DNA of 13,647 bases from DATBFX01 sp036558305 (GCA_036558305.1 DATBFX010000257.1:1-13647), one strand, 5' to 3'; counted from the stretch's first letter, positions 1 to 6,911 are shown. The notes: generated from the letters alone by a model not told the origin. Numbers and translations are program-made.

Positions 1-29
1 CGTTCCGTTCGGTGAAACCCGGCACCGCA

Positions 30-59
30 TTGACGTCCGCGGCACGTTCTGTGCATAGT
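30..59 (+). promoter_or_regulatory. Candidate sigma-70 promoter of the zinc-ribbon gene
   Basis: TTGACG at 30-35 (one mismatch to consensus) is followed after 18 bp by CATAGT at 54-59 (two mismatches). Initiation would fall near position 66, leaving a leader of about 64 nt before the ATG at 130. The rest of 1-129 shows no gene. The match is moderate, so this is a candidate only. Confidence 0.4.
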
Positions 60-129
60 TAACCGCAACCGCAACGGTCCACGTCTCTCTCGGTGCCGCC
101 CGCACGCTGTCCGAGGACGGAGGAGAGCC

Positions 130-390
130 ATGGAGTCCCGCGATTTCCCCGACCGCACCCAGGCGCCGCCGTTCTTTCCGACCAACCTCTGGTCCCCCCG
201 AGCCGAGGCGGCGCCGCGCTGCCGCCGTTGCGCCGCCGTCCTCGTCGTCGCCCATCTGCGCTGCGACGACGACGCGCTGCTGCCGGTCTACCGCTGCCCG
301 ATTTGCCGGCACGCGGCGACGGGCGAGTCGTCGACGACGGGCCCAACGCTACGCATTCCGAGTGACGACGAGCGGGATCCCGTGACCTGA
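130..390 (+). CDS. Small zinc-ribbon protein, function unknown
   Basis: An 86-residue protein with two Cys pairs, C31-x2-C34 and C56-x2-C59, separated by 21 residues. This is the spacing of a zinc ribbon that holds one structural Zn. C45 and H61 are extra possible ligands. The flanks are polar and Pro-rich, and there is no signal peptide or membrane segment. The start at 130 is chosen because a strong GGAGGAG ribosome site lies just upstream; an overlapping reading frame starting at 93 lacks the Cys pattern. The gene is convergent with the FAD oxidoreductase, whose stop lies 23 bp away. Zinc ribbons of this size bind nucleic acid or protein, but no family is recognised, so no specific role is assigned. 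Confidence 0.72.
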   Translation: MESRDFPDRTQAPPFFPTNLWSPRAEAAPRCRRCAAVLVVAHLRCDDDALLPVYRCPICRHAATGESSTTGPTLRIPSDDERDPVT

Positions 391-413
391 GACCTGCCGC
401 ACGCGACCCGCAA

Positions 414-1694
414 CTAACGAGGTGTGTAGTAATTGGCGTATTGCCAAACGGCTGCCGCCCGCAACTCCTCCGCCGCGAGCGGTTTCCCCACGAACCGATC
501 GGGATCGAGCGACGAGAGATCGAACGGCGGTTCCCCGCCGACGATCCACTCCGCAAGGCAACGACCGACCCCCGAAGCCAGCGAAAACCCGGTCCCGTTG
601 CACCCCGTCACCGACCAGAATCCGCGCACCCGCCGCGAGGGACCGACGAGCAGGTTTCCGTCGGCCGTCATCGTGAACGGACCGCCGCGCTCCTCCTGCG
701 CCGATGCCCCGACGATCGCCGGGACGTCGCCGCCGATGTCGTCCCGGAAGCGATCGCTCACCCGCGGATCGAGCGGCACCATGTCGATCGTGAACCCCGG
801 TCCGCTCGGCACCTCCAGCGGCAGCGGGTCCCGCTCGAAGCCGCCGTACATCAGCCCGCCGCGCGCCGGTCGCACGTAGACCGCGGCGTCGACGATGCGG
901 ACGATCGGCCCATCGGCCGCGATCCCCGCCACCGGAGCCGTGATGCGAAGCTGGTGCCGGACGGGTTGGATCTCTACCGCAACGCCCGCGGTCGCCCCGA
1001 CCGTACGGGCCCACACACCCGCCGCATCGACGACGATCGGCGTTCGGATCTCGCCGCCCGGAGTTACCACCGTGGCGACCTCGTCACCCTCGATGCGGAT
1101 GCCGACCACCGGCGCGTGCCCGATGACGGCGACGCCCAGCCGTTCCGCCCCCTGCCGGTACGCCATCAAGAGCGATCTCGGTTCCTCGACGAAGACGTCG
1201 CCGGGAATGTGGTAGGCGGCAATCAGGCGCTCCCCCCGAAGATACGGAGAACGGCGGTGGGCCTCGTTGCCGTCGATCCGCTCGATCTCGACACCCCAAC
1301 CGCGCGCATCCTCCGCCTCGGCGTCCAGCATTGCGCCGTGCCCGCGCGTCCGGGCGACGAGCAGACTGCCGGACCGTACGTGCGGCATCGGCACGCCGCT
1401 CTCCCGCTCGAAACCGCTCACGATCTCGACGCTGAGTCGGGCCAGCCGCGTCATCACCTCGCTCGTCTGCACGAGTTTGAATAGCCCCGCCGCCCTCGCC
1501 GATACCTGGGACCCCGGCTCATACTGGTCGAGCAGGACGACGCGCCCCGCCCCGGCCCGCGCCAGGTGATACGCGGTGCTCAAGCCGTAGGCACCGGCGC
1601 CGACGACGACGGCGTCGGCCTGGGATGGGTTCGGGGTTCGGGGTTCGGGGTTCGAGGAACGGCGGGTGGCGTTCACGCCCGTCGCTGTGCTCAT
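414..1694 (-). CDS. FAD-dependent oxidoreductase, DAO family (sarcosine/dimethylglycine dehydrogenase-like)
   Basis: A 426-residue flavoprotein of the D-amino-acid oxidase superfamily, which oxidises the C-N bond of secondary or tertiary amino acids. The Rossmann FAD motif VGAGAYG is at about residues 31-37, with the ribose-binding acid (D56) at the end of the second strand, followed by the SARAAG segment (65-70). The C-terminal stretch with NGTGFSLASGVGR and then a LAEWIVGGEPP-type segment resembles the oxidase domain of sarcosine and dimethylglycine dehydrogenases. The folate-binding GcvT-like half of those enzymes is absent. The start ATG at 1694 overlaps the upstream S23-family stop as ATGA, suggesting coupled translation. 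Residues 13-24 are encoded by a 7-bp tandem repeat and are not part of the enzyme fold. The substrate is not determinable. Confidence 0.9.
   Translation of the reverse strand: MSTATGVNATRRSSNPEPRTPNPSQADAVVVGAGAYGLSTAYHLARAGAGRVVLLDQYEPGSQVSARAAGLFKLVQTSEVMTRLARLSVEIVSGFERESGVPMPHVRSGSLLVARTRGHGAMLDAEAEDARGWGVEIERIDGNEAHRRSPYLRGERLIAAYHIPGDVFVEEPRSLLMAYRQGAERLGVAVIGHAPVVGIRIEGDEVATVVTPGGEIRTPIVVDAAGVWARTVGATAGVAVEIQPVRHQLRITAPVAGIAADGPIVRIVDAAVYVRPARGGLMYGGFERDPLPLEVPSGPGFTIDMVPLDPRVSDRFRDDIGGDVPAIVGASAQEERGGPFTMTADGNLLVGPSRRVRGFWSVTGCNGTGFSLASGVGRCLAEWIVGGEPPFDLSSLDPDRFVGKPLAAEELRAAAVWQYANYYTPR
1630..1657 (+). repeat. Heptamer tandem array (TTCGGGG), left arm
   Basis: Four perfect-period 7-bp units, TTCGGGG three times and then TTCGAGG. 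The array lies inside the FAD oxidoreductase reading frame, where it is translated as a Pro/Asn/Arg-rich linker (residues 13-24). Confidence 0.9.
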
Positions 1695-2071
1695 CCTGAG
1701 CCCACGGTCTTTATCTCGCGCAGGCGAAGGATGAGGCCTCGGAGCGGTCGACCAGTCTGCTCGCAAAGGGAAAGCAGTCTTTCGAGTGTTGCCTGATCCA
1801 GATAACCCAAGCGGGCGGCGATTCGAAGTTGGGTCTCGACTTCCCTCAACGAGCCATGGGCGATCGAAAGATGCTGGAGGAACTCCCTGTCGCCGTTCCG
1901 ACCCTGCCCCTCGGCGAGGTTTGACGGCACCGAAACCGCCGCTCTCCGAATCTGATTCGTCAATCCGTACAGTTCGTCCCGCGGCCATGTTCTTGTCGTC
2001 TCGTAGACCGCCGATACCAGGTCCATCGCCCTCTGCCAAGAGGCCAGATCAAGGTAGGTTTTGGGGCTCAC
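1691..2071 (-). CDS. Four-helix-bundle protein, S23 / TIGR02436 family
   Basis: A 126-residue protein matching the S23-type four-helix-bundle family along its whole length. It has an N-terminal YLDLASWQRAMDL helix, the hallmark QIRRAAVSVPSNLAEGQGR (about residues 40-58), then FLQHLSIAHGSLREVETQL (about 64-82) and a final amphipathic helix. Members were first known as ORFs in intervening sequences of 23S rRNA genes; they also resemble the Avd accessory proteins of diversity-generating retroelements. Their free-standing role is poorly understood, and nucleic-acid binding is the usual suggestion. An AGGAC ribosome site precedes the ATG. The gene lies 45 bp after the SDR stop and overlaps the FAD oxidoreductase start by 4 bp. 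It is bracketed by inverted heptamer arrays, which suggests it arrived as a unit. Confidence 0.95.
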   Translation of the reverse strand: MSPKTYLDLASWQRAMDLVSAVYETTRTWPRDELYGLTNQIRRAAVSVPSNLAEGQGRNGDREFLQHLSIAHGSLREVETQLRIAARLGYLDQATLERLLSLCEQTGRPLRGLILRLREIKTVGSG

Positions 2072-2088
2072 ATGCCCGTCCTTTTTCT

Positions 2089-2116
2089 CCTCGAACCTCG
2101 AACCTCGAACCCCGAA
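2089..2116 (-). repeat. Heptamer tandem array (TTCGAGG/TTCGGGG), right arm
   Basis: Four 7-bp units, on the plus strand CCTCGAA three times and then CCCCGAA. It is inverted relative to the array at 1630-1657 and ends directly at the SDR stop codon. It also sits just upstream of the S23-family ribosome site. Confidence 0.9.
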
Positions 2117-2902
2117 CTACTCTTCCCCTTGCAAATCCCGCGACATCCGGTACGAACCCGCCAACAACCCGCCGTCCACCGGGAGCGTGACGCCCGTGAT
2201 CCACGACGCTTCATCGGATGCGAGGAACAGCGCGGCATTGGCGACGTCTTCCGGTTCGCCGACGCGGCCGAGGGGGTACCACTTGGCGATCTTATCGAAG
2301 ATTTGCGGGTCTTCGGCGACGCGGGCACCCCAGATCGGCGTCCGGATCGAACCGGGGGCAATGCAATTGATCCGGACGTTGCGCTCGCCGTACTTGACCG
2401 CCATGTTCTGGGTTAGGTTGATTATCCCCGCCTTCGCCGCACTGTACGCCTCTTCGCCGACCGCCCAGAGCCCATTCACCGACGCGATGTTCACGATCAC
2501 CCCACGCCGCCGCTCCAGCATCCCCGGCAAAACGGCCTTGCTACACAGGAAAACGCCCTTCAGCACGACGTTCAGGTTGAGATCCCAGGTCGCCTCGTCG
2601 ATCGTCAGGATGTCGTCGCCGACCGAAATCCCGGCGTTGTTGACGAGCGCATCAACCCGCCCGTACCTCGCGACTGCTTGCTCGGTCATTGCCGTGACCG
2701 CGGCCACGGCCGCGACGTCGACCGGCACCCCGATTGCCTCGCCTCCGGCGCTCTTGATCCGTGCCGCCGTCTCCTCCGCCCGCTCCGGATAGCGGTCGGC
2801 CACGACGACCTTCGCACCTTCTTTGGCGAACAGTTCGCAGATGGCGCGACCGATGCCGGAACCGCCGCCGGTGACGAGAGCCATGGTGTCTGGAAGACGC
2901 AT
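2117..2902 (-). CDS. SDR-family NAD(P)-dependent oxidoreductase
   Basis: A 261-residue classical short-chain dehydrogenase, which oxidises or reduces an alcohol/ketone with NAD(P). The cofactor motif TGGGSGIG is at 11-18, NNAG at 88-91, the active-site Asn at about 111, the catalytic Ser at 141, and the YSAAK motif gives Tyr153 and Lys157. The PG motif (183-184) and a C-terminal PVDGG segment (241-245) are typical. D36 (VADR) after the second strand favours NAD over NADP. The length is standard. The ATG at 2902 has only a weak ribosome site; an in-frame ATG at residue 7 has none better. The gene is probably part of the downstream end of the importer operon. Substrate unknown; a sugar, polyol or related alcohol is inferred from the neighbouring importer. 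Confidence 0.95.
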   Translation of the reverse strand: MRLPDTMALVTGGGSGIGRAICELFAKEGAKVVVADRYPERAEETAARIKSAGGEAIGVPVDVAAVAAVTAMTEQAVARYGRVDALVNNAGISVGDDILTIDEATWDLNLNVVLKGVFLCSKAVLPGMLERRRGVIVNIASVNGLWAVGEEAYSAAKAGIINLTQNMAVKYGERNVRINCIAPGSIRTPIWGARVAEDPQIFDKIAKWYPLGRVGEPEDVANAALFLASDEASWITGVTLPVDGGLLAGSYRMSRDLQGEE

Positions 2903-2921
2903 TGTGGACGATGTCCCATCT

Positions 2922-2997
2922 GTAGGGGCGGACCGCCGTGTCCGCCCTGCTACGTCGTCGCTCGTGCAGGAGGGCGGACACGGCGGTCCGCCCCTAC
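2922..2997. repeat. Perfect 27-bp inverted repeat with 22-nt loop
   Basis: The left arm is 2922-2948 and the right arm 2971-2997. Both read GTAGGGGCGGACCGCC inward and then continue, with no mismatch. The element lies between the HicB-like gene and the SDR start and carries the TAG stop of the former (2994-2996). The folded RNA would be a very stable hairpin that could terminate or process the transcript. Similar GGGGCGGACC repeats occur between genes of many environmental bacteria (from memory, not checked). Confidence 0.95.
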
Positions 2998-3164
2998 GAG
3001 TTCGTGCTCGTCTTCAGATAGACGTCGATCGCCTCCCGAACGTTCGCCTCCAGGGTGGGCAAATCGGGCGCCTGGGTGTAACAACCCGGCAACTCGACGA
3101 CCTCGCCGACCAGCCATTGGCTCTCGGGATCACGCTCGACGACGACCGTAAACGAGCGCGTCAT
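2994..3164 (-). CDS. Short HicB-like protein, apparently truncated, without a HicA partner
   Basis: A 56-residue reading frame starting at the ATG at 3164, 19 bp after the MalG-like permease stop. It shows the HicB/UPF0150 pattern: a beta strand FTVVVERD, the WLVGEVVELPGCYTQAP hairpin (about 17-33), then LPTLEANVREAIDVYLKT helix (about 35-52). HicB proteins neutralise HicA mRNA interferases, but many small orphan members occur without a toxin. Full-length relatives usually continue some 10-20 residues past the helix. Here the frame runs straight into a 27-bp inverted repeat whose first bases give the TAG. No HicA gene is adjacent. Whether the remnant still works is unknown. Confidence 0.8.
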   Translation of the reverse strand: MTRSFTVVVERDPESQWLVGEVVELPGCYTQAPDLPTLEANVREAIDVYLKTSTNS

Positions 3165-3183
3165 GGCCAAACCCCATCCTGCC

Positions 3184-4098
3184 TCACGCCTTGAGCGCGC
3201 CTTCTTGCAGACCCTTCATGTACCAGCGCTGGGTGAGGCCGAAGACGATCAGGCCCGGCAGGATCGCCAGGATGTAGAGCGCGGCGAGGCGCGGCCAAAA
3301 CCAGGCCCCGAGTCCGCCGCCCGCGTTGGCGATGAAGACCGGCAGCGTCTTCCGGCTGGAGTCGTTCATCAGCGTGACCGCGAGCAGGTACTCGCCCCAC
3401 GCCGCCACGAAGTTGACGATGATCACCACGACGATGCCGTTCCGGATCAGCGGCAGCATGATTCCGAGCAACGTTCGGAACGAACTCGCACCGTCGATCC
3501 GGGAGGAATCGACGATCTCCGTCGGGATCGTCTGGAAAATACCGCGCATGATGAAGATCGAGATCGCCGTGCTGAGCGCCGTGTACGGAAAGATCAGCCC
3601 CCACGTCTGGTTGATCAGACCGAGCCGATCCTGCACGTTGTAGATCCCGATCAGGGCGGTCACGCGAGTCGGGAAGAAAGTCGACGCGACCAGAAACGTG
3701 ACGATGAGGTTCTTCCCCGGTGTGCGCAAATGCGCGAGCGCGTAGCCGGCCAGCACGGCCGTGATCGTCGCCAGGGTCACGGTGCCCAGCGTCACCATCA
3801 CGCTGTTTTTGAAGTTCTGGATGACGTCCGGGCGCTTTTCGAGCACCCACCGGTAATGCGTGAGGAGCGGGTGAATGAAGTTCTTCGGCCAGATGTAGCG
3901 ATGCACGCCGTCCGGAATCGATTTGAACGACATCAGGATGACCCAGAACAACGGCAGCAGCACGATCGCGCAAAAGCCGATCAGGACCACGTGACGGAGA
4001 ATCACGCCCCACCGGATTCTGCGCTTCGGGTGCCACACGTCGGCATAAGCGCCGGTCGATCGTTTGGCCATTGGCGCGGTCATGTCTTGAACAGCCAT
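3184..4098 (-). CDS. Sugar ABC transporter permease, MalG type (CUT1)
   Basis: A 304-residue inner-membrane protein with about six hydrophobic segments, forming half of the importer channel. The cytoplasmic EAA loop that docks on the ATPase is at about residues 195-222 (DSSRIDGASSFRTLLGIMLP). The C-terminal WYMKGLQEGALKA tail is typical of the MalG branch. The frame is open further upstream, but the start at 4098 is chosen: it has an AGGGAG ribosome site and begins MAVQDMTAP, whereas the upstream extension is translation of the TGGCAAG repeat array. It is the third gene of the importer operon, 108 bp after the MalF-like permease, and that gap is filled by a heptamer element. Confidence 0.95.
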   Translation of the reverse strand: MAVQDMTAPMAKRSTGAYADVWHPKRRIRWGVILRHVVLIGFCAIVLLPLFWVILMSFKSIPDGVHRYIWPKNFIHPLLTHYRWVLEKRPDVIQNFKNSVMVTLGTVTLATITAVLAGYALAHLRTPGKNLIVTFLVASTFFPTRVTALIGIYNVQDRLGLINQTWGLIFPYTALSTAISIFIMRGIFQTIPTEIVDSSRIDGASSFRTLLGIMLPLIRNGIVVVIIVNFVAAWGEYLLAVTLMNDSSRKTLPVFIANAGGGLGAWFWPRLAALYILAILPGLIVFGLTQRWYMKGLQEGALKA

Positions 4099-4117
4099 CA
4101 CAGGCTCCCTATGTGTT

Positions 4118-4204
4118 GAGTGGCAAGTGGCAAGTGGCAAGTGGCAAGGCGTATCGCGCGATGCGGTGCCGGTGGTGTTGCTCGTCACTTGCCACTTGCC
4201 ACTC
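4118..4204. repeat. Heptamer-ended inverted element (TGGCAAG)
   Basis: The left arm has GAG and then TGGCAAG four times (4121-4148). The right arm, 4186-4204 (CACTTGCCACTTGCCACTC), is the exact inverse of the first 19 bases of the left arm (4118-4136). The whole 87-bp element fills the gap between the two permease genes, and its right end lies 2 bp from the MalF-like stop codon (4207-4209). In RNA it would form a long hairpin that could lower expression of the downstream permease. No gene inside. Confidence 0.92.
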
Positions 4205-4206
4205 AC

Positions 4207-5175
4207 CTAGTCACGCGAGCGGAAGGCGTAGAACAGCGCCGCGACGACGATCAGCATGAAGAGTGCGCCCAGCCAGCCGATCGCGGCGGCGTATCCGCGA
4301 AGCTGCGAGCCGCCGGCGAACGCCGTCTCGTACATGTAGACCGTCCAGGTGTAGGTGTTCCTGGTCCGGTCCATACCGCCCATGATCAAGTACTCTTCGA
4401 TCACGGCCATCGCGCTGCCGAACCGGATCACCGAGAGGACGAGGATGATCGGCAACAAGCGAAAGAAGGTGATGCCCCAGAAGATGCGCCATTCGCTGGC
4501 GCCGTCGACGCGGGCGGCGTCGAACAGGTCTTTGGGAATCGTCGCGAGGCCGGCGAGGAAGAACATCGTGTGGTAGCCGAGACCCCACCACCACTCCATG
4601 AACGCCAGCGAAAAGAACACCAGGTGGGTGTTATTGATCCATTGCGGCTGATTCGAGATGTTGAAAAGGTGGAGCACGTCGACCAGGATGTAATTGATCG
4701 GGCCGATGTAGTTGTTGTACATCCACGTCCAGAGCACGAAGATGAGCGGTGCCGGAATCATCGACGGGATGAGCAGGATGACGCGGTAGATGCTGGCGAT
4801 CCGGTGGTTCGTCACCCGGTCCACCAGCACCGCGATGAACATCGGGATGAACAACATACCCGGGAGAAAGATGCTCGTGAAGGTGAACGCCCGCAGAAGA
4901 CCTTTCCAGAAGAGGTCGTCGTGCATCAAATCCCGATAGTTCTGCAAGCCGATCCAGTGGGCGGGGGCCTGGTCGAGAAATCGGTCGTCGGTGAAGCTGA
5001 TTCTGAGCGCCGAATAGATCGGAATGATCTGCCATCCGAGAAAGAGCAGCATCACCGGCACGAGGTACGGGTAGGTCCGCGCGAAATCGAGCACCGTCGT
5101 CATCCAGGCGGGCCGCACCTTGTGCCTCGGCAGAGCCTGAAGCGCGGTTTTATCGGGCAGGACGGCTTGTGCCAT
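4207..5175 (-). CDS. Sugar ABC transporter permease, MalF/UgpA type (CUT1)
   Basis: A 322-residue inner-membrane protein with about six hydrophobic segments, from roughly 36-56 to 299-317. The EAA loop is at about 216-243 (DLFDAARVDGASEWRIFWGI), the contact site for a CUT1 ATPase. It pairs with the MalG-like permease downstream. The ATG at 5175 has an AAAGGG ribosome site. The gene follows the binding-protein gene after 225 bp, a gap that contains a strong hairpin. No MalK-type ATPase is in the window. Chloroflexota and actinobacterial CUT1 importers often share one ATPase encoded elsewhere, so this is not evidence of a broken system. Confidence 0.95.
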   Translation of the reverse strand: MAQAVLPDKTALQALPRHKVRPAWMTTVLDFARTYPYLVPVMLLFLGWQIIPIYSALRISFTDDRFLDQAPAHWIGLQNYRDLMHDDLFWKGLLRAFTFTSIFLPGMLFIPMFIAVLVDRVTNHRIASIYRVILLIPSMIPAPLIFVLWTWMYNNYIGPINYILVDVLHLFNISNQPQWINNTHLVFFSLAFMEWWWGLGYHTMFFLAGLATIPKDLFDAARVDGASEWRIFWGITFFRLLPIILVLSVIRFGSAMAVIEEYLIMGGMDRTRNTYTWTVYMYETAFAGGSQLRGYAAAIGWLGALFMLIVVAALFYAFRSRD

Positions 5176-5337
5176 TGAGGACCCTTTCGTCGGGCAACAC
5201 GCTCAACGATGCCGAACGAGACGACTTCGCCGCGGCAACCTTACACCACCGTGCAATGGACGGTGACCATTCGGGAAGCGACCTGCGTCGGACGGCGATT
5301 GCGATCCTCGATGGGCCGCTTCCGCGATGGCAGCGCC

Positions 5338-5385
5338 GGGGCAACCGCTTCTCGCGCCGAAAATGGACGATGAAGCGGTTGCCCC
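5338..5385 (-). promoter_or_regulatory. Perfect 14-bp stem-loop after the binding-protein gene
   Basis: The arms are 5338-5351 (GGGGCAACCGCTTC) and 5372-5385, its exact inverse, with a 20-nt loop. It begins 15 nt past the stop codon of the binding-protein gene. There is no clear U-run on the minus-strand side. The position between a binding protein and its permeases is where hairpins commonly protect the upstream mRNA or reduce read-through, giving more binding protein than permease. The rest of the 225-bp gap (5176-5400) holds only a weak 6-bp inverted repeat at 5247-5265 and the permease ribosome site. Confidence 0.75.
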
Positions 5386-5400
5386 TGGCGTTACGACGGA

Positions 5401-6795
5401 TTAGTACGTGGCGTCCTTGCCGGTCTGCTTCTTGTACTCGGCCGCGACGGCATCCTGAGCCTTCTGCAGCGCCGTCTTGGCATCCGCTTCCTCGCCGTTG
5501 AGGTACTTGACCCACTCCGGCCGCGCCACCGTGAACTGCTGCGCCGCGAGGATCGACGGGGCGATCGCGCTCGCTTTGGCGAGACCGTCTTTGACCTGGA
5601 CCGCCCACGGATTGGCCGTCAGCCAATCCGGCGGATTCGCCGCCCACTCGGCCCACTTCGACTGCAGGATCGGGAGCTGGCCGACCGCTGGGATGCCGGT
5701 TTCGGCGTTGCCGGCGATACTCTCCTCCCAGATCCGGTCGTCCTTGGAGAGTGTCATCAGGAACTGGGCGGCCGCTTGCTTGTTCTGGCCGTACTTGAAG
5801 AGCACTGCGCCGGTGTCCCAGAAGACCGTACCACCGGCACCGCCCTCCTGGACCGGGAGCGGCCCGAGGCGATTCTGCGACGGATCCGGCCAGGTCGCGG
5901 CAAACCGCAGGTGGGCGTTCTGGTACTTGATGTAGTAACCCGCCTGCTGCGCGGAGTAGATCTGCTCGTCCGGCGTGTTGTTCACGCCGCCGTCGGTGGT
6001 GCCTTCTTGTAGGAGGTCCTTCGTCGACACGTCGACCATCTTCTTCATGATCTCGATCGCCTGGACCGCCGCGTCGCTGGTGTACCGGAAGAGTCCTTCC
6101 TGCGTATAGACGTCGGTGCTGATCGAGTGGGTAATCGGGATCAGCGACCGCCAGTCGTGGAAGTCGAAGATGCAGCCATACGGCGCGGCGCCGCTGTCCT
6201 TCACCTTCTGCGCATTGGCGAGGTACTCGTCCCAGTTCTTCGGCGCCGTCTCGGGATCGAGCCCGGCCTTTTGGATGATCTCGGCATTCCAGCCCTGGAC
6301 GATGACGTCGAGCAACAGCGGGAAGACGTAGAGCTGATTCTTGTACGTTCCCTCCGTGCGGGTGGCCGGGATGAGGTCATCGGCCGCGCCGGCCGGGAGA
6401 TAGGGATCCCACGGCTCGATCGTGCCGCTTTCCGCCAGCGCGATCATTTCGAGGAACGGGGTGACGCCGGTATAGGCGTCCCAGGTACTCTCCTGCTTTT
6501 GCGCCTCGGCGACGAAGCGGTCCAGGCTGAACCCGGCCACCGGGGCGATGTCGACCTGGACGTTGTTCTCCTTCATGACCGTGGTCCAGGTCGGGTGCAG
6601 GTCGAACTGCCACTGGTACACGGTGAAGATCATCTGGCGGTCCGCCAGCGCGCCGCGGACGCTCTCTTGCGCCAGGGCGGCGAGGACCGGGGCGCTGAGC
6701 CCGAGCGCCAAACCGCGTCGCATCACGTCGCGCCGGCTGATCCTGCCGGACAGCGCGTCATGCCAGAGCTGCCGTACCTCGGTATTTTCGGCCAC
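5401..6795 (-). CDS. Extracellular sugar-binding protein of a CUT1 ABC importer, Tat-exported
   Basis: A 464-residue family 1 solute-binding protein that captures the substrate outside the membrane for the two permeases. The N-terminus carries SRRDVM (20-25), a twin-arginine motif, followed by RR and a hydrophobic stretch (about 28-42) and a possible ALA cleavage site at 49-51. No lipobox Cys follows, so anchoring is not by lipidation. The mature part has the expected alternating alpha/beta pattern with many Trp and Tyr residues suited to sugar stacking. The start is a GTG at 6795 with an ideal AGGAGG site 7 nt upstream; an ATG 10 nt upstream is out of frame. Substrate unknown. Tat export of such proteins is common in Thermomicrobia-like bacteria. 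Confidence 0.95.
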   Translation of the reverse strand: MAENTEVRQLWHDALSGRISRRDVMRRGLALGLSAPVLAALAQESVRGALADRQMIFTVYQWQFDLHPTWTTVMKENNVQVDIAPVAGFSLDRFVAEAQKQESTWDAYTGVTPFLEMIALAESGTIEPWDPYLPAGAADDLIPATRTEGTYKNQLYVFPLLLDVIVQGWNAEIIQKAGLDPETAPKNWDEYLANAQKVKDSGAAPYGCIFDFHDWRSLIPITHSISTDVYTQEGLFRYTSDAAVQAIEIMKKMVDVSTKDLLQEGTTDGGVNNTPDEQIYSAQQAGYYIKYQNAHLRFAATWPDPSQNRLGPLPVQEGGAGGTVFWDTGAVLFKYGQNKQAAAQFLMTLSKDDRIWEESIAGNAETGIPAVGQLPILQSKWAEWAANPPDWLTANPWAVQVKDGLAKASAIAPSILAAQQFTVARPEWVKYLNGEEADAKTALQKAQDAVAAEYKKQTGKDATY

Positions 6796-6832
6796 GGTGC
6801 ATCCTCCTGCACGATTCCGTTTCGGTCTTCGC

Positions 6833-6848
6833 CTTGCCGCGCGGCAAG
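6833..6848. promoter_or_regulatory. 16-bp perfect palindrome, candidate operator
   Basis: CTTGCCGC and its inverse GCGGCAAG meet with no spacer. The site lies in the leader of the binding-protein gene, about 38 bp before its GTG and about 57-72 bp after the predicted transcription start. A palindrome with a central CG is the form of operators used by LacI-family repressors, the usual controllers of sugar importers. No such regulator gene is in the window, so the role is inferred. Confidence 0.45.
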
Positions 6849-6870
6849 ACGCAACGACAACACGACTGGT

Positions 6871-6888
6871 CGCGACGCCTACGTCGCG
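6871..6888 (-). promoter_or_regulatory. Small leader hairpin
   Basis: CGCGACG (6871-6877) and CGTCGCG (6882-6888) form a 7-bp stem with a 4-nt loop. It lies in the leader of the binding-protein transcript between the predicted start and the palindrome at 6833-6848. It may be structural RNA or a second protein site. Confidence 0.35.
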
Positions 6889-6911
6889 GCTCCGCTGTGT
6901 GGGCGCCCGGG

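Larger units (their letters stand above)
1630..2116. mobile_element. Candidate 487-bp element with inverted heptamer-array ends enclosing an S23-family gene
   Basis: The left end, 1630-1657, is four 7-bp units reading TTCGGGG, TTCGGGG, TTCGGGG, TTCGAGG inward. The right end, 2089-2116, read inward on the minus strand, is TTCGGGG, TTCGAGG, TTCGAGG, TTCGAGG. The two 28-bp ends are inverted and differ at two positions. The S23-family gene (1691-2071) is the only complete gene inside. The right end stops exactly one base before the SDR stop codon (2117-2119). The left end lies inside the FAD oxidoreductase reading frame. No target-site duplication is obvious. Mobility is inferred from the architecture; no transposase is present. 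Confidence 0.5.

Noticed and set aside
391..413. Bidirectional terminator between the zinc-ribbon gene and the FAD oxidoreductase
   Set aside because: The 23-bp gap has no stem-loop or T-run.
441..1484. 347-residue open frame on the plus strand
   Set aside because: Antisense to the FAD oxidoreductase, Arg-rich shadow without motifs.
1691..2071. Diversity-generating retroelement accessory protein (Avd)
   Set aside because: The fold is related, but there is no reverse transcriptase, template repeat or variable repeat in the window.
1691..2071. 23S rRNA intervening sequence
   Set aside because: The gene is of the right family, but no rRNA sequence flanks it.
4099..4206. N-terminal extension of the MalG-like permease
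   Set aside because: The extra residues are the translation of the TGGCAAG repeat; a proper AGGGAG site precedes the ATG at 4098.
4120..5178. 352-residue open frame on the plus strand
   Set aside because: Antisense to the MalF-like permease and beginning in translated repeat; composition is Arg/Glu/His-rich shadow.
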